Source: Jacaranda mimosifolia (lineage: Eukaryota > Streptophyta > Magnoliopsida > Lamiales > Bignoniaceae). From it: 64,000 nucleotides of DNA. The position numbers and the translations under genes were made by a program. A model generated the notes under the pieces. The model saw nothing but the letters and a program-made list of their open reading frames with translations. It searched no databases and was not told the DNA's origin. Of the stretch, positions 1-9,408 are shown in pieces. The stretch is from positions 28,744,230 through 28,808,229 of the forward strand of contig CM032121.1 of the NCBI GenBank assembly GCA_018894105.1, given 5' to 3'. The number at the start of each line of letters is the position of its first letter. The first letter of the stretch is position 1.

Positions 1-951
1 GCTGATGCAGGGGAGTTGGTGAAGAAATGTGATGAGTGCCAAAGATATGCTCAAGTTAGCCGTGTGCCGGCTGAGCCAATGCATGCTATGAGCTCTCCAT
101 GTCCTTTCACGAAATGGGGGATATATATTGTAGGTCCTTTCCTGGTGATAGCGGGGTAAAGAAAGTTTCTATTAGTCGCATTGGATTATTTCAACAAATG
201 GGTTGAGGCAAAGACATTAGCCAGAAAAAACAAAAAAGAGGTGCTCAAGTTTCTGTGGAAAAATTTAGTATGCCAATATGGTATTCCCAAGGAATTGATC
301 TCAAACAATGGAAGGCAGTTTCAAGGAGCTAAAGTACAAGCCTAGTGTAAGGAGATGAAAATAATGCAGTGCTTCAGTACAGTTGCCCATCCACAAACTA
401 ATGGGCAAACAGAAGTTACCAACCGAGACTTGCTAAAGAGTTTGAAGAAAAAGTTGAATCAGGCAAGAGGTGGATGGGTGGATGAACTTCATAGTGTGTT
501 GTGGGTGCATTGGACTACTCTAAAAGAGCCTACGGGCGAAATACCATTTAGTATGGTTAACGGTGTGGACGCTTGGATACCAGCAAAAATCGGGATAGAG
601 TCCCATCGAGTATTATCATATGATCCTGAGAAAAATGACAAGCTGCTCAGAGCCTCTTTGGATTTGATAGATGAGAAAAGAGAAAATTCCAGCCTCAGGA
701 TGGCCAAGTACAAGCAAAGGATGCAAACTACCTTCAACAAAAGAATCAAACCTCGCAGTTTTTAGGTGGGAGATTTGGTGCTGATGAGAGCTGATGCATT
801 GGGAAATGTAGGAAAGTTAGGACCTAATAGGGAAGGACCTTATAAGGTAATCAAAGTGCTGAAGGGAGGAACGTATGAGTTGGAGACTTTGGAGGGGAAT
901 AAAGTAGCTCGGCCGTGGAATGTGGAAAACCTCAGGTGTTTTTACACGTAA
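1..951 (+). pseudogene. gypsy integrase (3' end of pol), decayed
   Basis: Integrase would insert the retroelement cDNA into host DNA. The start reads through the second half of the HHCC zinc finger (CDECQRYA). The catalytic core follows, but the first acidic residue is lost (usual GMDIVGPF reads GIYIVGPF) and the second is lost too (usual SDNG reads SNNG). The glutamate region is recognisable (HPQTNGQTEVTNR), so one of three catalytic acids remains. In-frame stops lie near 159, 343 and 763. After the last stop an intact 61-residue C-terminal segment (GDLVLMRADALGNVGKLGPN and on to PWNVENLRCFY) matches the integrase C-terminal region of Tat/Athila-type elements. The family assignment is firm; the gene is clearly non-functional. 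Confidence 0.88.
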
Positions 952-1099
952 TCTCATTTCATTTTGTTGAAATTTACCTTTCTAGTTTATGTTCTATAGT
1001 TTCTTTTGCATGATCAGCTCTGTTGAGTATCATTTTTGCTTTATTTAATTCTATAAGTTGCTTTTCAAATGTAAAGTCTTTTCACATCTTATGCAATTG

Positions 1100-2090
1100 T
1101 ACAGCTCGAATGAGCTAACCTGCCGGGGGAAAATGTACAAAAAAAAAAAATCAACTCGAATAAGCTAACAAATGACAAATGTTCAAGTGAAAATGGCAAA
1201 TATCCAAGTGAAATAAGCTCGGATGAGCTAACAAATGATGAATGTCCAAGTAAAATTAGCTCGGATAAGCTAACAAAGGACGAATGTCCAATGAAAAGGG
1301 CAAATATCCAAGTGAAATCAGCTCGGATGAGCTAATGAAGGACGAATTCCAAGTAAATTAGCTGGGGTGAGCTAACAAAGGATGAATGTCCAAGTAAAAT
1401 CAGCTCTGATAAGCTAACAAAAGACGAATGTCCAAGTAAAATCAGCTCGAATGAGCTTACAAAGGATGAATGTCCAAGTGAAATCAGCTCGGATGAGCTA
1501 ACAAAGGACCAATGTCCAAGTGAAATCAGTTTAGATGAGCTAACAAAGGATGAATGTCCATCCAAGCTAACAAAGGACGAATGTCCAAGTGGAAAGGACA
1601 AATGTCCAAGTGCAATCAGGTCAGATGAGCTAACAAAGGACAAATATCTAAGTAAAATCAGCTCGGATGAGCTAACTTGCAAAGGACGAATGTTCAAGTG
1701 GAATCAACTCGGATGAGCTAACTTGTAAAGGATGAATGTCCAAGTGAAATCAACTCGAACGAGCTAACTGGGAAGGATGAATGTAAAAAAAAAAGAGGGG
1801 GGAACAAATGTCTAAAAGAAAACAGCTCGAACGAACCAACTGGGAAAGATGAATGTCAAAAAAAAAGAAAGGGGACAAATGTCTAGAAGAAAATAGCTCG
1901 GACGAGCTAACTCGGAAGGACGAATTTCCAAAAAAAAAAAGGTGGGCAGACGAATGTATAGAAGAAAATAGCTCGGATGAGCTATCCTAGAAAAGAATGT
2001 ACTCAAGGCATTCAGCTCGTGATAGCTGACTTGCAAAAAGAGATATCCAGATACAACGGCTCGGATGAGCCATCAACAGCGCGGCCAAAT
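1100..2090 (+). repeat. minisatellite, about 20 units of roughly 42 bp
   Basis: Degenerate tandem units share the pattern AGCTCGGATGAGCTAAC, AAAGGACGAATGTCCAAGTG, AAATC. Each unit carries a small inverted repeat, AGCTC-N4-GAGCT, so single strands could form a run of little hairpins. Later units carry A-runs. The array fills the spacer between pol and the minus-strand gene of the gypsy element. Tandem arrays in this position are common in Tat/Ogre-type elements. Predicted reading frames here are repeat artefacts. Confidence 0.85.
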
Positions 2091-3031
2091 CTAAGGTATA
2101 GAAGAATGTTCCAATACTCAACTCAGATATGCTCTTAACAAGCAATATGAGGTAGCAAAGTTTCATTCATTTAACTTTTTCATACAAAAAAGAAACATAC
2201 AAAGCAACCCTTCTTGGCATAGCTACCTCAGTACATGCAAAATAAGCAAAACATAATCTCTAGCAAATTGAATCCTAAGTACTAGATATCCTAATAGCAT
2301 TAGCTTCAAGAGGATGGAAAGGTGAGAAGATCCTCCGCAGCACTTGGAGCAGCCACTTCGACCTTGGGAGCAACCACTTCGGCTGGTATGGCGGCATTAA
2401 GAGAATCATTCTGGTTAGATAGCTCGAGTGTATGAGATACCTTGGCTAAAGAGGATGGCTCGACCAGCGCATTATCATCCTCAGCACTGGTTTCTTCTTC
2501 CTCCTCTGAATCTGAAGGTAATGTGTGTGGGAATAGACACAATCCACATTGATCTAGCTGCCCCAACCTTTAACACACCCTTAGCCTCTAGCTGATCAGC
2601 GCAAGTATTAATGCCATGATAATAGTACCTCAAGGCCCTCTTAACTGATATCTACCTAAATTCATGACTTTTCATAAATTATGTCAAGCGTGATTTCCAA
2701 CAAGCTTCTATAAAGGTTTTTCGCTCCTCAATGTTGTGAAACACCTCAGAGAATGCATCTCGCCCCTCGCAATGCCCTTCTTCCCTGGCTCTCTCTAATG
2801 GCTCCTCCTGATGCAATAATAGCTCGGCCACTTTTATCTCAGACTTGGATAGATTGTTAGCCAGCTCGTCATGTTTCTCGCACAGGGAAGAGAGCTGCTC
2901 TTTCAATTCATTAAACTTGCTCATTTTCGATTAAAGTCTGCTAAGTTTGGCCGCCAGTCTTTCTCTATCGGCTTCTAGCTATGATGCTTTCTCTCCCACC
3001 GAGCCAAGACGCTACCAGTAAGGATGCTCAT

Positions 3032-3104
3032 CTAGAATTAAAATATAGAGCAATGTTAAGTAGAACAAGGTTAAGAGCAACATTACGTAAAGTTGATCAC
3101 ATAC
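3032..3104 (-). other. predicted intron of the antisense gene
   Basis: On the minus strand the linker exon ends GAAG and is followed by GTATGTG. The intron is T-rich before TTTTAATTCTAG, and the next exon starts ATGAGC. At 73 bp it is close in size and position (linker, then intron, then coiled coil) to the 76-bp intron at 52539-52614 in another element. This is a sequence prediction without transcript support. Confidence 0.6.
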
Positions 3105-4351
3105 CTTCAAAAAAAGAAGGCAAATTTGTTCTGAAGGCTATTAAAGGGCATAGCATCAGCTAACTGCCGATCTAAGCTAGAAAAAATATCCCTCAGGAAG
3201 TCTCGACTTATGGAATGAGTAGTGTCAGTCAAAATTGAGCTCCCTACCATCATATAAGTGTTTGGGCGATTCCTACGCGGAGTGAGAGAGCTCGACTCCT
3301 CAGATATGGTCTCTTCGGTCGAAGTCTGTACAGTAGGAAGCGGTGTTGGTCTCTTAGGAGCTGGAGCTTCTAGTGGTGGAATGGGATATTTCTTGGTAGG
3401 TGCCTCGGCAGATAGCCTTCGGGAAAAGCTAGCGCCACCAGACCATTTAAGAAGACGATTGTTCTTCTACCTCCCAGATTGACCAGTCACATCGGCCAAA
3501 AGGAATGCTTTAGTAGAAACCCTTTCTGTAAAGAGAAAAAATGGGGAAGGGACATGTATCAAGCACAATTTATTAATGCCATAGCAAACTCATCAAGGTT
3601 AAGTAAATACCAAATAACTCGGGAAGCTCCTCTGCTTTAGGACTCAAAGCGGAATGGTAGAGAAAACCCGATCTTTCCAAATAAGAGAGTTGTAGCTGAG
3701 AACTATTGAGTCTATCTAAGAGTTGCTGCCAACCTGACGAAAATCGCTTACTACGAGATAAACTGTCAATTGGCATTTGTTCTATCCAAGTAATAGAGAA
3801 GCCCGATGGCTTGGGGCGAAGCTATAAATAGGTAATGTTCTTCCTAATGCTTCGTTGAGGTAAGATACGTAGACAAAAAATGGACGTCTTCCAAGGATGA
3901 CAAGTAAAATAGGTCTGGACCCAAGGACTTAGGATAAAAAAAAGGAATGAAATGGTGAGATGGTGGGTTCTATTTGAAGATGTCTGCATTGAATAAGAAA
4001 GTCCGTCATCAACCTAAAGGAGTTTGGAGTGAACCGGTTGAGAGGAATGCCTAATCCTCTAAAGACTAACACAAATAGCTAGGGCAAAGGAAATCGTAAC
4101 ACCCCGTGCATCTGCTCTACATAAAAGTATAGGAATCCCGCAAGAGGCATGTGTGGCCGATCTGAGGATCTGGGTACTACTATGGAATATTCATTTGGAA
4201 TGCCCATAAGGTCTCTCATTCTACTACTCTTATTTCTGGTCATTCTAGAAAAATATATCTCATAATAAGGTAAACCTACATCTGTCATTCCTTTCTCAGT
4301 CTCTCTCATTATTTCTATAGGAATGCTAAAAGTTGAGTTATCAGAATTGCT

Positions 4352-5984
4352 TAGGGTTGTACATTCGGTTAACCAAAATTTTCGGTTTTTGCATATGCAA
4401 AACCGAAACCGAAACCGAAACCGAACCGTTTTTTTTTATTTATTTATTTTGGTTTTTTTCGGTTTTTTTTTTGGTTTTTTGGTTTTTCGATTTTTTCGAT
4501 TTTGGTTAAAAAAAAAACTTATTTTTTTTACCAAGAAAGTGTTATAAAAAGTTTGTTTGACAAAAGTAAGTTAGTTTAATTAAAATTTTGATTTGGGTAA
4601 CTTATTCTTTTAGTGCCAAAAAAATATTTGTTTTTAGGTGAAAAAATTGATTTAGATTACCTTTTTTTGTATATTGAAAATATTTGTTTTGATAAAATTA
4701 TAATTTATCTATTCTAAACAAATACATTTAAAATATTATAAATTTAAGAAGATAAATAAATATTTTAATTATTTTATGTTATAAAAATTTTAGTATACAC
4801 ATTGTGTATGCTAAAATTGCTAGCTTATAATCGTCAGGGCATATGCATGCGATTTTTGTATATTCAAACCTTAACTGCTAAGATCGAATAGTGAATTAAA
4901 TCTTAAACTCAATCTACTAAAGTTAAATAGCTAATTGATCCAATGACATCATAATATAGATTGCGGATTTGTAAATTTTGTAAAAAATATAATTATAATC
5001 TTATTAAATCATTATTTCTAAAAGATAATTATGAAATATTGATAAAATTTGTATCCAAACTATCTTTTTTATGTTGAATTCTCCAATTTATCCTTCAAAT
5101 TATATTGTCAATTTTTGTCGTTGAAATAATTAGAATGACAAATTATGTAAATGAACAAAAATAACTTCTATTTTAGATACAAAATGGTTTTTATTTTTAT
5201 AATAATATAAATAAAATCTTTATTAGTCAGTAGATACAATATAGTACTAGTACTACCACAGAAATAGCCAAATAGGATTCAATCCCTTATCCCTTAGTTT
5301 GCAATTTAAGTTGAAATTTCAATTTTGCTCATCAACATACCCTATAATATATATAAGTTTAATTAATTAATTAATTTTCTTTTAATATAATATTTTTTGC
5401 TGTTCAAATCATAATCATCTATTTTTTTTATATGTAACGTGTATTAGTTCATATAATAAAAAAATTATGCAATTCTACCATTCGAGTTTAGAAAAAAATA
5501 TCATTTTTGTTCTCTTTGTATTATAACTATTCATATTTTTATATGTCATATATTAATATTTATATTATTTATAAAACATAGGGTTTTTAATAACTATTTT
5601 GATATATTATTTACTTCTTTTTTTCTCAATTATTTCACTTTATCAAAAAAAAAAAATTTATTTATCCCAAAAATTTTAAATACATTAACATTTACATTAT
5701 TTAAAAATTTATATTTATTTATCTTACACTTAAAAAATTTAATAAAAAATGTGAAATAAAAGTTAAACTAGTAGTGATTGAATAATAAAATTTTGTATAT
5801 AAAAAAAAATAAAAAAAATTTGGTTTTTTCGGTTCGGTTAACCGAACCAGTTTTTTTGGTTTTTCGGTTCGGTTTCAGTTAACCGAAAACCAAATTTTTT
5901 TGAAATCAAAAACCGAAAACTTAACTAAATTCGGTTCGGTTTTTTCGGTTTTCGGTCGGTTTCGGTTTTTTTTTAACACCCCTA
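4352..5984. mobile_element. non-autonomous hAT element with CCGAA/TTCGG subterminal repeats
   Basis: The ends are inverted: TAGGGTTGTACATTCGGTT at the left and TAGGGGTGTTAAAAA read inward from the right, the usual hAT pattern. A perfect 8-bp target duplication, GAATTGCT, flanks it at 4344-4351 and 5985-5992. Both ends carry many copies of AACCGAA/TTCGGTT, likely transposase-binding repeats. The 1.3-kb middle is AT-rich with no coding region. A near-palindrome lies at about 4787-4817 (TTTTAGTATACACA, TGTGTATGCTAAAA). It was inserted into the gypsy antisense gene. Confidence 0.88.
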
Positions 5985-6289
5985 GAATTGCTGCCCCTAT
6001 CTAGTCTAGAAGAAATACTAGTAGTTTCTAGATTCTTACGCAAAGACATGAATAAATTTATTCAAAAGCGCTAACTGAAATCACAAAACAAAAGGAAAAA
6101 TCAGAAGAATAGATCTTTAGAGAGAACTTGGACTCATCGTTAGCAAGAAGACGAGAAAAAAAATGCTAATGGAGAAGCTTTAGTAATTCGTGTTGAAGGC
6201 AGGGACTTGAACTATAACCTCTACTGGAGTTGTGGAGGAGGAGAAGTGAATAAGTGGAGAAGGAAGTGAAGAGATGGAGGAAAGCTTGG

Positions 6290-6297
6290 TATTTATA
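6290..6297 (-). promoter_or_regulatory. TATA box of the antisense gene
   Basis: Minus strand TATAAATA, about 240 bp upstream of the presumed ATG at 6049. TATAAATA also stands upstream of the antisense genes at 19631 and 46713, which supports a real promoter. Confidence 0.6.
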
Positions 6298-6479
6298 GCA
6301 AATTAGGATAACCCTTTGACTCACACTTTCAAACTCCACTGTACACGTGGCGTACGTGATGCGTGTGATGTGATGGCTCAATTAATGCTCTTGATGGAAT
6401 GGAAGAGTGAGCCCAGGGGAAAGAAAATTAGTTGGCAGCTTTTTCTAAACAATCTCATGTTGAATTCTTAGGAAAATTT

Positions 6480-7080
6480 AGGCGCCAAGTATCTCGACAA
6501 TTAGATTCTTATTCCACCCCACTACCTAGGCAATTGGATGGCAAACCCAATTGAACAAATTTCATCCCACTATCTCAGCAAATAGATTTTTATGCCTTCC
6601 TACTACCTCAGCAATTATATGGCAGCAAAATCAAAGAAATTGCATGGCAACTCATCTCGGCAAATTCGATAGCAAACAAAGTTAGTTGGCACACCTTACC
6701 ATTACCTCGGCTCATTGAGTGACAAACAAAATTGGCCAGACTTAATTTACCATTACCTTGGATTGGACAGCAATGGTAACAAAATCAAAGTAGTTGCATG
6801 GTAATGTATCTCGATGATGGTAAAAAAATCAAGGAAATCGCATGGCAGCGCATCTCGACAATGGTAACAAAATTAAAGTAGTTGATGGCAATGCGTCTTG
6901 GTGATGATAACAAAATTGAAGAAATTGCATGGCAACACATCTCGGCCATGGCAACAAAACTGGATAAGTTACGCCTCGCCCCTCGGGGATTAAATGGCAA
7001 GCAAAATTGGGAAGACCTTCCACCTCGGCAATTAGCAAGCCTAATCTACCTTTAGCTCGGACTCGGTTATAGTTCAAATC
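6480..7080 (+). repeat. degenerate tandem repeats (CTCGGCAATTAGATGGCAA type)
   Basis: Irregular units of roughly 40-60 bp share (A)TCTCGGCAA-TT-GATGGCAAC-AAAATTG. They lie between the antisense gene's promoter and the polypurine tract. Their sequence is distinct from the minisatellite on the other side of the antisense gene. No coding sequence is seen. Confidence 0.65.
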
Positions 7081-7094
7081 ACTTTGAACTAAAT

Positions 7095-7108
7095 TGTGGA
7101 GGGAGATG
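7095..7108 (+). other. polypurine tract of gypsy element
   Basis: Purine-rich TGTGGAGGGAGATG runs directly into the LTR start TGATATG. It would prime plus-strand DNA synthesis. Confidence 0.65.
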
Positions 7109-7533
7109 TGATATGAATATAACAGCCCAAGCTAAAGGCATACATTAAGGTTGCTATAACTAAAGTTGGGCCCAAATACAACACATTTCAAGCCAAGCTG
7201 GCCTGGTCGACTGAGTTGAGCTACACTTAGAATAATAGCCGAGCTGCACTCAGAGAAAGAGCCGAGCTGCACTCAGATTTACTTTGATTACAACAGTTTA
7301 ACGCACGAGCGAAAAGGAACATACATGGGGTCACACGTGTCCAAATATTATGGATTTAGTTATATTAGGATACTTGGTGATTTAGTGGGTAGTTTTCATC
7401 TCAAGTAGTGGGATCGGTGGTCAGATAAAAGACTTCCTCGTAAAATGTTCAGGGGAGATTGACAAACATCATAAATACAATATTATTTTTTTGTTCTTAA
7501 TTGGTGCCTAGCAAATTTATTTTTCCGGCATCA
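7109..7533 (+). repeat. 3' LTR of the gypsy element
   Basis: It starts TGATATGAATATAACAGCCC after the polypurine tract. The TGATAT start and the CC(G)GGC..TCA-type end match the other LTRs in this window. The end is set at TTTTCCGGCATCA, which is less sure because no partner LTR is visible. Length is about 425 bp, shorter than its relatives. Confidence 0.6.
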
Positions 7534-8021
7534 GTTTAGATTAAGGAACTTAACCTAATTAAAATAATGAATTATGGAATAAGATATAATTTAGAAAAAT
7601 GTTAAATTAAGGTAAATATTTTCAAACTAAACATGGAGAGAGTTATAGAAAATCTTACCATTTCGAAATATAAAAAATGTCTAAACTACTTTCTAGACTT
7701 AATGCCTGAATTTATTAAATAAGAATTTAAATATTTAGTATAAATATGTCGATCGCTAAATTTACGTACTCAAATTAGCCATTTATATAATAACTTAACA
7801 GTTGTGCTTAGATGATCAAAGGCAACAATGGTTGTATCATACTTGATAAGACTTTAAAATTCATTAACATTTGCAATCTTGAAGTTATTATTTTTAAAAT
7901 AAATAGCCATCGTTTTACTTTATTTTGAAATAAATATGTTATCTTAATAACGTGGTCTATAATCTAATTCGAACCAACAATATAAACATAGTTGGTTTAT
8001 ATATAAATTATAATTGGATAT
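7534..8021. other. AT-rich spacer
   Basis: No coding region, RNA gene or element end could be recognised here. Confidence 0.6.
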
Positions 8022-8867
8022 TGATATAGAATAGCCTAGCAGGCCCAACCCAATAACACTCGACCAGGCCAGAGAAATGGTGTGAGACGGCCGAATTACC
8101 TATTAGGCCCAACCTATTGTGGTCCAGCCATATTATCGATCGAGTTTCAACCTCTTCAGGCAGCATTTGCTTTGTCGACTAGGTTATGGCCGACCACCAT
8201 TGGGGATGCATCGTTTAACATTCAGCCAGGGAGAGACGAATACAATAGAGTTTCACTTGTCGACCACTATTACACTTTATCGACATGAGTCCGTAGAAAA
8301 GCCCCTCAAAAGTATTTATCTCGACCGGGGAGATCAAACTGGAGTGACCACCACCCGGCCATATTGAACGCTCTGCCATGCGGCTTGCCTCCACATTAAT
8401 TGCGCATGCCACTGCCAGGACCAACCTTTCAGCCGTGCCAAGCTAATGCGCGCCTCCAATGTACCACCTTATCCTAGGTAGTTAGAGACAACGCCACCTA
8501 GAATAATACACAAGCTGGAGAAGACTTAAAGGTCCTCAAGCAAGGATAAAGGCCCTTCCTATACTGCAAGGGCATCATAGACATATCAACCGCATTGGGA
8601 AGGCTATAAATACCACATGGCTAGCCTTCAACAAGGTAAGCTCTTTATCATTCAAAGCCCCCACTCTGCTGCTCTATCTCCTAGTCGATTATACTGACTT
8701 GAGCACCAGAGTGCCTTTAGCCAAGGGCCCCTCGGCAAGCCTGACATTTGCTATTGATTGTAGGATTCGACCACATCATATCATCGAACACTTCTATCGA
8801 CCTGCTACTTGATCGATTGGATTGGACTTTAGCCCAATACACTCCCAAATAGTTTACACCCTCATAT
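8022..8867 (+). mobile_element. solo LTR of a gypsy element
   Basis: It starts TGATATAGAATAGCC and is flanked by the 5-bp direct repeat GATAT (8017-8021 and 8868-8872). It resembles the minus-strand LTR at 18498-19373, sharing the CTCTGCTGCT, CAGAGTGCC and CCTCGGC..GCCTGAC blocks in the same order. A TATA box (CTATAAATACC) lies near 8603. No internal retroelement sequence is attached, so it is best read as a solo LTR left by recombination between two LTRs. The last bases (TCATAT instead of ..CA) look mutated. Confidence 0.7.
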
Positions 8868-8872
8868 GATAT

Positions 8873-9320
8873 TAAACATATGAAAAGTGATAAAATTGCT
8901 TTTAAAAGATCAATTGAAAATAATTTTACATACATAAATTAATATATATAAATATAGAGAGAGAGATAAATACAAAAATTAATATGGAATATCATATATA
9001 TATTGAGTACTTACCATTATTAGATATAAAGTTATCAAAAAATTAATTAATATAGAGTTGACCTACTAATAATAAAATAGCCCATTTTATAACAAATTAT
9101 ATATGAAAATTATTGAGATGGCAAAAAAAAAATAAAAATAACTTATCAATATCACTGTCATATAATAAACATTCTTAAAATAGAGTTGAACATCATTTTA
9201 CTTTATATATATATATATATATTGTATTAGATTAGGTTATTTGATATCCATCTTGCTAGACATTAAATGCACACTTTGAAGAAGTACGTTTTTCAAATCA
9301 AGACAAAGAATGATAGAAAA
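8873..9320. other. AT-rich spacer with TA microsatellite
   Basis: AT-rich DNA with a short GA run and a (TA)n run near 9208-9222. No gene is seen. Confidence 0.55.
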
Positions 9321-9408
9321 GTCAGCAGAAAGATAATATACTTTCTGGTATATATACACAAAATTTTAGTAATTTTGGGACCAGAAAGTATATTATCTTA
9401 ATGCTGAC
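9321..9408. other. strong inverted repeat (28-bp arms, 32-base loop)
   Basis: The left arm 9321-9348 (GTCAGCAGAAAGATAATATA, then CTTTCTGG) pairs with the right arm 9381-9408 with only two mismatches. Similarity stops at the arm ends, so the hairpin is discrete. It could be a tiny foldback element or a small-RNA precursor. No target duplication is obvious. Confidence 0.75.

Larger units (their letters stand above)
2279..6049 (-). pseudogene. antisense gene of Tat-like element (Transposase_28-like, coiled coil), split by a hAT element
   Basis: A gene opposite to pol. The likely start is the ATG at 6049, downstream of a TATA box at 6290-6297. The frame runs to 5985, is broken by the hAT element, and resumes at 4351 in the same frame once the insert and one 8-bp target copy are removed. 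The first domain (about 4309-4079) has IPNEYSIVVPRSSDRPHMPL, like the Transposase_28 family ('putative gypsy type transposon'). A Ser/Pro-rich linker (about 3440-3110; EAPAPKRPTPLPT) leads to a 73-bp GT-AG intron (3032-3104). Beyond it lie a coiled coil (2924-2679; LKEQLSSLCEKHDELANNL) and a Glu-rich tail (2566-2306; SDSEEEEE). Several stops and frame changes make it a pseudogene. The protein's job is not known. The same gene occurs at 19814 and 46887. Confidence 0.7.
1..7533 (+). mobile_element. Tat-like Ty3/gypsy LTR retrotransposon, 3' part
   Basis: The element enters from the left edge of the window. In order it shows the 3' end of pol (integrase), a tandem-repeat spacer, a gene on the minus strand, a second repeat block, a polypurine tract and a 3' LTR. 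An extra opposite-strand ORF between integrase and 3' LTR is a known trait of the Tat/Retand lineage of plant gypsy elements. The 5' LTR, gag, protease and reverse transcriptase would lie upstream, outside the window. A hAT element sits inside it at 4352-5984. Stops and lost catalytic residues show that it is dead. Confidence 0.8.

Noticed and set aside
1100..2090. CRISPR-like spaced repeats
   Set aside because: Units are tandem without unique spacers, and the setting is a plant retroelement.
4323..4547. Reading frame with Asn-Arg repeats
   Set aside because: It comes from the AACCGA repeats of a hAT end.
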